6,721 nucleotides of DNA from Comamonadaceae bacterium (GTDB taxonomy: Bacteria > Pseudomonadota > Gammaproteobacteria > Burkholderiales > Burkholderiaceae_C): assembly GCA_947494405.1 (NCBI GenBank), contig CANLWQ010000113.1, forward strand, positions 1 to 6,721, written 5' to 3'. The notes under the pieces were generated by a model. It was given only the letters and a program-made list of their open reading frames with translations. It had not been told where the DNA came from and ran no database searches. Shown piece by piece: positions 1 to 6,013 of the stretch. Within the stretch, counting starts at the first letter, position 1. The number at the start of each line of letters is the position of its first letter. The translations under genes and the position numbers were made by a program.

Positions 1-1
1 A

Positions 2-100
2 CCACAAGCCGATAAAACGGCACCCGTTGATACCACCGCGGAAACAGATGTAATGCGGATGATGAACTCTCGTCGGCTGGATGAAGGCAGCGTCATATAA
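2..100 (+). CDS. C-terminal end of an unidentified protein (5' truncated)
   Basis: An open frame enters from the left edge and runs 32 codons to a TAA stop. The end of the product reads DVMRMMNSRRLDEGSVI. The tail is polar and charged, with no membrane segment or motif I recognise. The frame is open from the first complete codon, and the residue mix looks like real protein, so I take it as the 3' end of a gene that starts outside the window. It converges on the minus-strand barrel gene, with 68 bases between the two stop codons. No rightward terminator is evident after its stop. It could be a chance open frame, because only 99 bases are visible. Confidence 0.5.
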   Translation, partial: PQADKTAPVDTTAETDVMRMMNSRRLDEGSVI

Positions 101-127
101 ATCTCCAAAAATAGGAAATTTAAACAA

Positions 128-161
128 CAAAAGTGACAAAGGCATGAATTGGGTTCACGCC
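128..161 (-). terminator. Probable Rho-independent terminator of the outer-membrane barrel gene
   Basis: Bases 141-148 and 154-161 form an 8-pair stem around a 5-base loop. In the minus-strand transcript the stem reads GGCGUGAA/UUCAUGCC, with one G-U pair. It is followed on that strand by the T-rich run TTTGTCACTTTTG. It lies 7 bases past the stop codon of the leftward gene that ends at 169. The T tract is interrupted, so termination may be only partial. There is no T run on the plus-strand side. Confidence 0.55.
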
Positions 162-168
162 GTGCGCA

Positions 169-1245
169 TCAAAAGAAAATTCTCAAGCCCGCACGAAATT
201 GCGAGTAAGTATTTGAGAAATTGGCGTTCGTTCCGCTGTTGTACAGCATGGGCAAATCGTGGAGCAAAAAGCTGCTGTAGTAGTCAAAGCCCACGAAGGG
301 CTGGATTTTTACGGACACGGGGTACATCCACTCGGTGCGCACATTGATCTGTTGCACCACCGGTGTGCTGTTGCGCTTGGCAATGATGTCGTCCACCCCA
401 TTGCGTTGCCAGGTCTGGCTGTTGACGCTGGCACGCCAACGGCCCCAGCCATTGGTCCATTGCAAACCGGCACCCAAAGTCACAAACTGCGCTGTCCAAG
501 CCAGCTCTTTTTGCAGGTCTAGACCATAGGTGGTCAGGGGACTGATAAATTCGCTGGCGGCGCCCACGACGGCGCAGGGGTCTATGCGTGTGCCCAACAC
601 ATCGGCACCCATGATTTGCAACCGGTACTCACAACCATTGCGCAGGCCATTGGCTTGAAAATCTTGGTACTTCAATTGGGTCCAGCCCAAACCCACATCA
701 GCATGGTATTTCAAAGCTGGACTGGATGACCAAGTCAGTCCTCCTTGCAAGGCCAGGGTTTGATCGCGCGGTTGGATGATTTTCGATTGGGTGAGCACCA
801 CCTCGCCCACGGTTTTGCTGGTGCTCGACTGCAAACCATCAGCCTGATTGCCCCAGGCGCTAAGACGCGCATACCCAGTTTCACTGCCCAACCATTCAAG
901 GGGTTGCTGCGTCCACACAGACGCCTCCCAAGAGCGAATTTGGTATTGATCGGACACGTCTTCCAGAACCCTGCCAAGGCTGCTGGCACGCACGGCCCAG
1001 CGCGGATGAAACTGCCAACTCAAGCTCAGCGCATTACCCCGGTAGTCCCCTGACTTGGTGCCGCGCAGGGTAGGAGATTTATCGCGGCCTTGGGTGAAGT
1101 CCAGACCCGTATTGAAATGGGTGCTGGTGGCCGTCAACATCCATTGGTCAGGGTCCATGGTGTCTTGGGGGTGCCAGTCCAACGGGTTGGCCACGGCCAA
1201 TCCACTGACAAACAAACCCCACAAGCAGAACATCAAATAACGCAT
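169..1245 (-). CDS. Probable outer-membrane beta-barrel protein, function unknown
   Basis: The product is 358 residues when read from the ATG at 1243-1245. Residues 1-19 form a classical signal peptide: MR, then a hydrophobic core, then AVA before Asn20. The mature part is rich in Trp, Tyr and Gly and has many alternating polar/hydrophobic stretches, such as NALSLSWQF and FVTLGAGLQW. It ends in Phe (AGLRIFF), the usual C-terminal signal of barrels inserted by the BAM complex. Cys205 and Cys224 are the only cysteines in the mature part and could form a disulfide in a loop. The frame stays open upstream to a TTG at 1291-1293. That start would lie in the arm of the preceding gene's terminator and would put 16 residues before the signal peptide, so I reject it. 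No strong Shine-Dalgarno sequence precedes the ATG. Barrel character is inferred from composition and the C-terminus; I do not recognise a named family, ligand or transport role. It follows the lipoprotein gene in the same direction. Confidence 0.8.
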   Translation of the reverse strand: MRYLMFCLWGLFVSGLAVANPLDWHPQDTMDPDQWMLTATSTHFNTGLDFTQGRDKSPTLRGTKSGDYRGNALSLSWQFHPRWAVRASSLGRVLEDVSDQYQIRSWEASVWTQQPLEWLGSETGYARLSAWGNQADGLQSSTSKTVGEVVLTQSKIIQPRDQTLALQGGLTWSSSPALKYHADVGLGWTQLKYQDFQANGLRNGCEYRLQIMGADVLGTRIDPCAVVGAASEFISPLTTYGLDLQKELAWTAQFVTLGAGLQWTNGWGRWRASVNSQTWQRNGVDDIIAKRNSTPVVQQINVRTEWMYPVSVKIQPFVGFDYYSSFLLHDLPMLYNSGTNANFSNTYSQFRAGLRIFF

Positions 1246-1284
1246 GGGGAAGCTTCGCTGCAAATAGTGAAAAATAAAACGGCC

Positions 1285-1314
1285 AAAAAACAAGGCAACG
1301 CACCGCGTTGCCTT
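1285..1314 (-). terminator. Rho-independent terminator of the lipoprotein gene
   Basis: A perfect 10-pair stem is formed by 1292-1301 (AAGGCAACGC) and 1305-1314 (GCGTTGCCTT) with a 3-base loop. In the minus-strand direction it is followed by TTGTTTTTT (bases 1285-1293). It lies 24 bases past the stop of the lipoprotein gene and 39 bases before the ATG of the barrel gene. It therefore either separates the two units or lets a reduced amount of read-through reach the barrel gene. The plus-strand side has no T run. Confidence 0.85.
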
Positions 1315-1338
1315 ATGTGATGACGCAAAGAGAATATA

Positions 1339-3117
1339 TCAGGGTGACAGTATGATTTTGCCCACCATACCAGGGCCCTTCAATTCTTGGACAGACGTAG
1401 AAATGCTCAAAGATTTGGGAACTTTGATGGCGAATTCTTTGTAGGGTGTTTGGTTGCTCATGCGCAAAGGCAAGCCTTTGACCACAAAGGTCACGTTGAA
1501 TGTTCCATTCAATTTTTTGGTCGTACCGTTTTTGTCACCCGTGACCACAATGGCGCGCTCCAAGGCATCGTTCAAAGGAATCCACGTCATCATGCTGGCG
1601 CTGGTGGACAAAGTGGTGTCAATATTGGCCACCTCAGCGCTCAGGTCAGAGTAAATTTCTTGAGCCCCTGCATCGTTTCTCGCCCAAGCAATCATTTTGG
1701 CGTTGGGCGTGCTTAGGATGCGTAAACCCGCTGGACCCATCTGCGCTGACAGGCCGGAAATATAGGCTTTGAAAGCGCCTTGTTTGCCGGTCTGGCTGAC
1801 GTCCACTGCCACCTCGATGGCAGACATCACGGGTGTGCCCACACCAAGCAAACTCAAACCCAACTCGGTGCCATATTGCAAGGGCCATGTGAGTTTGGCA
1901 CCGGTGCCAGTGAAGTCTGCAATGGTGATTTTGCTGGTCGAGCTAAAGTTTTTAAGCGCCACAGCGTCTTTGCTGATGGCCAAAAAGTTTGTAGGGGCTG
2001 CGGGCGCAGCAATACCCGTGTTGGTGGCCGCTGTAGTTTGCGCCGACGTGATGCCGGTCAAGGCCGCATCTTGAGCCGTTTGGCGGTCGTCGTTGCTCAG
2101 CTTGGGGTTGTTGGCTGCAGTAACCAAGGTTTTCATCGAGGTGGCCAATCCAGCCACTTTGGTGGCATCTTTCTCGCTCATGAAACTCTTGTTCGTGTTC
2201 ATTTGATTGGCCAGAGTTTGGTCTTTTTGAATCAAACCCGCCATGGATTTACCAGCTGCCACCGTGGCTGGTTTGTTGGTCATGTACTGCTGAGACTGTG
2301 TGGTCATGGAAGGTCCAGCCATTGCCGAAAAGGCAGCAGGCTCCACCGTGCTCAAACCTGTCTTCACGCCAGCCAATTTGGTGTTGGTAGATGCCTTCAT
2401 ATTCGTGACCACATTGCTCAACATGCTTGCGACCAAAGTATCTGACACGGTTGAATCTTCGACCCTGGTCGCGTCGGTATTACCGCTGTTGATCAACTTC
2501 GTTCCAGGTGCTTTTTTGATTTCTCCGGCCAATGAGTTGACAGCGGTCTGATAAATGGCCTTCTTGGCATCCGAGTCGGTCACGTTGGCGGTAGCGGCCA
2601 CCGAGTCCATGGTGGTTTGGAACAGCTGCTGCACGGTTTTGGCTTTGGAAAATAACTCGCTGTTGCTGTAGCCGGTGCCAGTTTCACCGCCAGGGTCGGT
2701 GGTTAACAAATTGACCGAGCTGGGAATACCCAAGCTGGTTTTGACTTGGTCCTCTGTCAGACCACCCGCAACCATCATGGTGGTGAGTGAATTCACCGCT
2801 GTGGCGCCGGATGGGGCTTTCAACTCACCCAGGAATTCCTCACCCGTGTCCACGTTGATGCCACCAGACACCGTGATGGTGCCTACGCAACCCGTGGGAA
2901 ATGTGAAAGCGCCATTTGCATCGGTCTTCGTCGTCGATCCCTCGGCATCGCAAGTCACTGTTGCACCGTCCAAGTGGCCGTTGGTGGCTACACCGGATAG
3001 TGGTGAAGTACCGCCACCACCACCACCAGGGCAAGCCGTGAGAAATGCTGGAAAAGCCAATGCAATGCACACGCGTTTGAAGGCACTTGGGGCTGAACGA
3101 AAAGCTGAGACGATCAT
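1339..3117 (-). CDS. Large secreted lipoprotein, Ala/Thr/Ser-rich, function unknown
   Basis: The product is 592 residues. The N-terminus is a lipoprotein signal: basic residues at 14-15, a hydrophobic core at about 17-26, and lipobox LTAC at 26-29, so Cys29 should be lipidated after signal peptidase II cleavage. A PGGGGGG linker (30-36) follows. Residues about 40-90 look like a small beta-sandwich of the carboxypeptidase-regulatory-like kind (GATVTCDAEG, TKTDANGAFTF, GTITVSGG), with Cys56 and Cys77 able to pair. Residues about 100-116 contain APSGATAVNSLTTMM, a kind of segment I have seen after such domains in proteobacterial lipoproteins. Residues about 150-370 are Ala/Thr/Ser-rich and probably helical. 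Residues about 380-592 look beta-rich. I recognise no catalytic motif. The ATG has a good ribosome site, AAGGAA at 3125-3130, 7 bases away. The gene diverges from phoX across 387 bases and has its own terminator. Possible roles are substrate binding, surface display or adhesion; none is shown by the sequence. Confidence 0.85.
   Translation of the reverse strand: MIVSAFRSAPSAFKRVCIALAFPAFLTACPGGGGGGTSPLSGVATNGHLDGATVTCDAEGSTTKTDANGAFTFPTGCVGTITVSGGINVDTGEEFLGELKAPSGATAVNSLTTMMVAGGLTEDQVKTSLGIPSSVNLLTTDPGGETGTGYSNSELFSKAKTVQQLFQTTMDSVAATANVTDSDAKKAIYQTAVNSLAGEIKKAPGTKLINSGNTDATRVEDSTVSDTLVASMLSNVVTNMKASTNTKLAGVKTGLSTVEPAAFSAMAGPSMTTQSQQYMTNKPATVAAGKSMAGLIQKDQTLANQMNTNKSFMSEKDATKVAGLATSMKTLVTAANNPKLSNDDRQTAQDAALTGITSAQTTAATNTGIAAPAAPTNFLAISKDAVALKNFSSTSKITIADFTGTGAKLTWPLQYGTELGLSLLGVGTPVMSAIEVAVDVSQTGKQGAFKAYISGLSAQMGPAGLRILSTPNAKMIAWARNDAGAQEIYSDLSAEVANIDTTLSTSASMMTWIPLNDALERAIVVTGDKNGTTKKLNGTFNVTFVVKGLPLRMSNQTPYKEFAIKVPKSLSISTSVQELKGPGMVGKIILSP
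3010..3027 (-). repeat. Six-codon glycine run (GGT/GGC trinucleotide repeat)
   Basis: Six consecutive glycine codons, five GGT and one GGC, sit directly after the lipidated Cys29 and Pro30 of the lipoprotein. They form a near-perfect 3-base microsatellite. Glycine-rich tethers after the lipid anchor are common in lipoproteins. Gain or loss of units would stay in frame and only change tether length. Confidence 0.7.
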
Positions 3118-3160
3118 GAAAAATTTCCTTCAGGAATGACTAGAAATAGGGCGAGAAACT

Positions 3161-3189
3161 TTAACAATTATTGGTGCTCACTGTTTCAA
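3161..3189 (-). promoter_or_regulatory. Weak candidate sigma70 promoter for the lipoprotein gene
   Basis: On the minus strand TTGAAA (3184-3189) resembles a -35 box. It lies 17 bases from TGTTAA (3161-3166), a poor -10 match. Transcription would start near 3153, giving a leader of about 35 bases that includes the AAGGAA ribosome site. The -10 is weak, so this is tentative. Confidence 0.3.
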
Positions 3190-3285
3190 TTTTGTGACGC
3201 TTGCCGAGCGTTGGCAAGCTACAGCGCAGATTCAGGAATAGGTCGACAGCGCAGTCTAGTAGGGAGTTATTTTGTGGCACTTGCC
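3189..3285. repeat. Imperfect direct repeat, copies exactly 80 bases apart
   Basis: Copies at 3189-3205 and 3269-3285 share ATTTTGTGRCRCTTGCC, with 15 of 17 bases identical and both differences A/G transitions. Weaker similarity (18 of 23) continues to 3211 and 3291. The first copy overlaps the hairpin at 3199-3219 and the candidate promoter region of the lipoprotein gene. The copies may be two binding sites for one regulator or the remains of a small duplication. Confidence 0.5.
3199..3219. repeat. Inverted repeat (7-pair hairpin or operator-like dyad)
   Basis: Arms GCTTGCC (3199-3205) and GGCAAGC (3213-3219) are perfect complements around 7 bases. The inner bases can extend the stem by a G-U and an A-U pair. 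No T run follows on either strand, so it is not a standard terminator. It sits about 80-100 bases upstream of the lipoprotein start and could be an operator. Confidence 0.45.
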
Positions 3286-3443
3286 CAATGTATTTGTTTG
3301 TCGAATTGTCTTTGAAATAAACACAACAGTCACTTTGATAACTGGTGCGATTCCATATGAGTGATCACGCTTTTCAAAATGCTTTAGCAAAGCTGAAAAA
3401 TGTGTGAAAACAAAATTCCCTAAATTTCACTTGGCTATTTCGG

Positions 3444-3477
3444 TTGTCACTTGAATGTAACAAGAGATGTTGATAGT
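3444..3477 (+). promoter_or_regulatory. Pho-box-like activator site with -10 element for phoX
   Basis: Bases 3444-3461 read TTGTCAC-TTGA-ATGTAAC: two 7-base half sites with an 11-base period. They match 12 of 18 positions of the E. coli PhoB consensus CTGTCATAWAWCTGTCAY, with the first TGTCA core perfect. After a 10-base gap comes GATAGT (3472-3477), 4 of 6 against TATAAT, which is the usual distance in PhoB-dependent promoters where the Pho box replaces the -35. Transcription would start near 3484, just ahead of the ribosome site. The match is by eye only. The gene's identity as a phosphatase makes PhoB control plausible. Confidence 0.55.
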
Positions 3478-3493
3478 AGGGGCTTCTTTATTT

Positions 3494-3498
3494 AGGAG
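3494..3498 (+). promoter_or_regulatory. Ribosome binding site supporting the GTG start of phoX
   Basis: AGGAG lies 6 bases before the GTG at 3505-3507. This near-ideal spacing fixes the start at a non-ATG codon. The start also places the whole Tat signal in frame. Confidence 0.8.
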
Positions 3499-3504
3499 CT
3501 AACT

Positions 3505-5799
3505 GTGTCAGACACCTTCGACCCCATCGACAACCACTCCAACAACGAGCACTTCCAACAGGTTCTCGACAAAGCCCTGAGCAGCCCTTCACGCCGGGAT
3601 GTATTGCGTGGCGGTTTGGGCTTGGCCTCTTTGTTTGCCCTGCCTATGCTGCCCGGTTGCGGCGGCACCACCACTACATCGGTCAATGGCTTGCCCGCCT
3701 TGGCCAGCAGCAGCTTGATGAAATTCACGCCGGTTGCCAAGAGCATCATGGACTTCGTGTCTGTGCCCGTAGGCTACACCGCCAGAGTTATGCATGCCAC
3801 TGGCGACACCATAAAAGCAGGTGTTGCTGCCTACTCCAACGCTGGCACCGATGACGCTGAAAGCTGGGCCAACCGCGTGGGTGATCAGCACGACGGCACT
3901 GAGATTTTCTACATCGGCTCTGACGGCAAATCCAAAGGCAGCTACAGCTACGCGCCTGGCGACAAAATTGTGATTGCTGTCAACAATGAAAGCTCTGCAG
4001 AAGCCCACTTCTTTCACCCGACCGGTCAAACCTCTGGCTCAGCCATCGGTAAAAAATTCGACCAATTCGGTTCTTGGCCTTTAGGCGTTCGCCCTGCTTC
4101 TGAAGCCATCAAAGAGATCTTGATGCATGGTGTCACGCTGGTTGAAGCCACAGTGGATGGAGCTGGCAGACCCAATGGCTACAACGCCACATCAGCTTTG
4201 AACAGAAAAATCACGCCCGAAACCGTGATGAACGTGACAGGGCCTGCTGCTGAACTGGCCAATTTGAAAGCCATGATGGTTACCAAGTTTGACACCACAG
4301 GTGCCACAACGCGCGGCACTTTGAACAACTGCGGCACCGGCATCACGCCTTGGGGCACTTTGATCACTTGCGAAGAAAACTGGGCCACTTATTTCACCAT
4401 GCCGGCGGGCTCCACTGTGCCCACCGACACCAAGTTGATCGCCTCCCGTACGCGCTATGGTGTTCAGACCACTGCCACTTCATCCACGGCTACTACCTCG
4501 CGCACGCAAGGCTGGCACACCGTGACCGACGCAGACCCCACCTCTAGGTTCGCCCGTTGGAACGTTTCCGCCTCTGGCGCGACTGCTGCCGCTGACTTCC
4601 GCAACGAGCCACATACCTTTGGCTACAACTTGGAAATCGATCCTGCTAATCCATCCTCTGTGCCTGCAAAGCGCATGGCCATGGGACGCTTTGCTCACGA
4701 GGCCAGCGTTTGCAGTATCCCCGTGGTTGGTCAGCCTTTGGCTTTCTACATGGGCTGCGATTCACGCAACGAGTACATCTACAAATTTGTCACTACTAAA
4801 AACTGGGACCCAGCCGACATAGGCGGTGGGATTGCAGCAGGCGACAAATACCTCACCGAGGGCAAGTTGTATGTTGCCAAGTTCAATTCCACTGGCAAAG
4901 GTGAGTGGTTAGAACTCACCTTCAGCAACGCTTCGATCAAGGCCGCCTCCTTTGGTTTCTCCAACCAAGCTGAGGTGTTGGTTCACACGCGCCTTGCTGC
5001 TGACGCTGTGGGCGCCACCAAAATGGACAGGCCAGAGTGGGGCGCGGTTAACCACGCCAATGGCGAGGTCTACTTTGCATTGACCAACAACAACTCTTCG
5101 AACAGAACGCCAGGAAAGACCGACGCCGCCAACCCACGCGCTTACAAAGACAACGATGGCAAAGGTTCAGAGGGCAACCCCAACGGCCACATCATTCGTT
5201 TCAAAGAAACCGGCAGCATGGCAACAGCCACCACCTTCACTTGGGACATTTTCTTGTTCGGTGCGGAAGAAGATGCGCCTGTGTCCAGCGTGAATATTTC
5301 TGGTCTGACTTCTGCCAACTCTTTCTCATCACCCGACGGTTTGTGGTTCAGCAAGTCCACTGGCATTTGCTGGATTCAAACCGATGACGGCGCTTTCACT
5401 GATGAAACCAACTGCATGTTGCTTGCCGCTGTACCGGGCTCAGTGGGCGATGGCGGTGCATTCACCGTCACCAACACCATGACAGTGTCTGGCGCTGAGA
5501 AAAAAGAGGACCAAGCCACCTTTGTTGGCGGCATTTTGGGTGAATCACGCTTGCGCCGTTTCTTGGTAGGCCCCAAGGGCGCAGAAGTGACGGGTATCAC
5601 TGAAACTGCAGACGGCAAAGCGATTTTTGTGGGCATTCAGCACCCTGGTGAAAATGCCACGGCCTACAACGACGACAAAAATGGCGTCTGGCCCACCAAT
5701 GCCGACAACGGTGTGGGTGGTAAATACGGTGCGGGAACACGACCACGTTCTGCCACCATCATCATCACCAAAGACGATGGTGGAAAGATCGGACTGTGA
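3505..5799 (+). CDS. phoX: PhoX family alkaline phosphatase (DUF839), Tat-exported
   Basis: The product is 764 residues from a GTG start. PhoX enzymes remove phosphate from phosphate monoesters outside the cytoplasm using iron and calcium, and supply phosphate under limitation. A Tat signal is clear: SRRDVLRGG at 29-37 followed by a hydrophobic stretch to about 48. It ends in LPGCGG (49-54), so Cys52 may be a lipid anchor. Family landmarks in order are MHGVTLVEATVDG (about 207-219), NRKITPETVMNVTGPA (233-248), NCGTGITPWGTLITCEENW (275-293), GRFAHEA (394-400), DRPEWGAVN (508-516), SPDGLWF (609-615) and GAEVTGITETADGKAIFVGIQHPGE (about 692-716, split here by eye). Cys276 and Cys289 lie in the block that I expect to hold the metal-binding cysteine. 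A low-complexity Thr/Ser stretch at about 322-335 may be an insertion. The length is at the long end for PhoX as I know it. The gene stands alone, with its own Pho-box-like promoter and terminator. Family assignment is confident; substrate range is not visible. Confidence 0.93.
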   Translation: MSDTFDPIDNHSNNEHFQQVLDKALSSPSRRDVLRGGLGLASLFALPMLPGCGGTTTTSVNGLPALASSSLMKFTPVAKSIMDFVSVPVGYTARVMHATGDTIKAGVAAYSNAGTDDAESWANRVGDQHDGTEIFYIGSDGKSKGSYSYAPGDKIVIAVNNESSAEAHFFHPTGQTSGSAIGKKFDQFGSWPLGVRPASEAIKEILMHGVTLVEATVDGAGRPNGYNATSALNRKITPETVMNVTGPAAELANLKAMMVTKFDTTGATTRGTLNNCGTGITPWGTLITCEENWATYFTMPAGSTVPTDTKLIASRTRYGVQTTATSSTATTSRTQGWHTVTDADPTSRFARWNVSASGATAAADFRNEPHTFGYNLEIDPANPSSVPAKRMAMGRFAHEASVCSIPVVGQPLAFYMGCDSRNEYIYKFVTTKNWDPADIGGGIAAGDKYLTEGKLYVAKFNSTGKGEWLELTFSNASIKAASFGFSNQAEVLVHTRLAADAVGATKMDRPEWGAVNHANGEVYFALTNNNSSNRTPGKTDAANPRAYKDNDGKGSEGNPNGHIIRFKETGSMATATTFTWDIFLFGAEEDAPVSSVNISGLTSANSFSSPDGLWFSKSTGICWIQTDDGAFTDETNCMLLAAVPGSVGDGGAFTVTNTMTVSGAEKKEDQATFVGGILGESRLRRFLVGPKGAEVTGITETADGKAIFVGIQHPGENATAYNDDKNGVWPTNADNGVGGKYGAGTRPRSATIIITKDDGGKIGL

Positions 5800-5833
5800 T
5801 CTTCTGATTGATTAAATAAATTCAATCTGCGTC

Positions 5834-5864
5834 AAGGGCAAGCACAATGTGCTTGCCCTTTTTT
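5834..5864 (+). terminator. Strong Rho-independent terminator of phoX
   Basis: A perfect 12-pair stem is formed by 5834-5845 (AAGGGCAAGCAC) and 5849-5860 (GTGCTTGCCCTT) around a 3-base AAT loop. It runs into six T residues (5859-5864). It begins 34 bases past the phoX stop and should isolate phoX from the downstream antiporter gene. Confidence 0.92.
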
Positions 5865-5907
5865 CATGGGTGGCTGCAAAACTCAAAACCCAAACAATGC
5901 GCCCAGG

Positions 5908-5935
5908 TTGAAAATCATTTGCACAACCTTATTTT
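5908..5935 (+). promoter_or_regulatory. Candidate sigma70 promoter for the antiporter gene
   Basis: TTGAAA (5908-5913, 5 of 6 against TTGACA) lies 16 bases from TATTTT (5930-5935, 4 of 6 against TATAAT). Initiation would fall near 5942, leaving a leader of about 70 bases that contains the 11-base tandem repeat. It is the best candidate I see in the 213-base gap after phoX. Confidence 0.4.
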
Positions 5936-5948
5936 CTTAAGTGCCAAC

Positions 5949-5970
5949 AGACAGCAGTAAGACAGCAGTA
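5949..5970. repeat. Perfect 11-base tandem repeat in the antiporter upstream region
   Basis: AGACAGCAGTA occurs twice without a gap, at 5949-5959 and 5960-5970. On the minus strand this gives two CTGTC cores exactly 11 bases apart (within 5948-5965), the period of a Pho box or any regulator reading successive helical turns. The 4-base spacer is not AT-rich, and the Pho-like orientation points away from the antiporter gene, so the function is open. Confidence 0.6.
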
Positions 5971-6002
5971 CATGCAGTTTCAGTTTAAATTTAGAACCAT
6001 AT

Positions 6003-6006
6003 AGGA
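6003..6006 (+). promoter_or_regulatory. Ribosome binding site of the antiporter gene
   Basis: AGGA lies 7 bases before the ATG at 6014-6016 and supports that start codon. Confidence 0.6.
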
Positions 6007-6013
6007 TAGTGGT

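Larger units (their letters stand above)
3118..3504. promoter_or_regulatory. Divergent intergenic regulatory region between the lipoprotein gene and phoX
   Basis: This 387-base stretch has no credible gene. It is AT-rich, mainly in the right half (about 3290-3480). It contains the lipoprotein ribosome site at the left end, a hairpin at 3199-3219, an imperfect 17-base direct repeat 80 bases apart (3189-3205 and 3269-3285), a 9-base direct repeat ACAGCGCAG (3221-3229 and 3246-3254), an 8-base palindrome GTGATCAC (3361-3368), and the Pho-box-like promoter of phoX at the right end. It must hold the promoters of both divergent genes, so shared control of the two is possible. Confidence 0.7.

Noticed and set aside
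81..347. An 88-codon plus-strand open frame starting at the end of the partial gene
   Set aside because: It begins inside the tail of the upstream frame, runs through a terminator hairpin and then antisense to the barrel gene. The product is Arg/Cys/Ser-rich with no features.
745..1053. A 102-codon plus-strand open frame opposite the barrel gene
   Set aside because: It overlaps a frame with a signal peptide, barrel-like composition and a C-terminal Phe. The antisense product has no recognisable features.
1246..1293. A 16-residue N-terminal extension of the barrel protein from the TTG at 1291
   Set aside because: The TTG lies in the terminator of the preceding gene, and the extension would sit ahead of a complete signal peptide.
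1780..2445. A 221-codon open frame on the plus strand, antisense to the lipoprotein gene
   Set aside because: The product is rich in Arg, His, Gly and Cys, as expected of an antisense shadow. It has no sensible signal or motif and lies wholly inside a convincing lipoprotein gene.
3327..3344. A further Pho-box candidate, CAGTCAC-TTTG-ATAACTG
   Set aside because: The second half site does not match, about 8 of 18 positions overall, which is near chance.
3589..4029. A 146-codon open frame on the minus strand inside phoX
   Set aside because: It is antisense to the conserved PhoX reading frame, and the PhoX family motifs explain this DNA.
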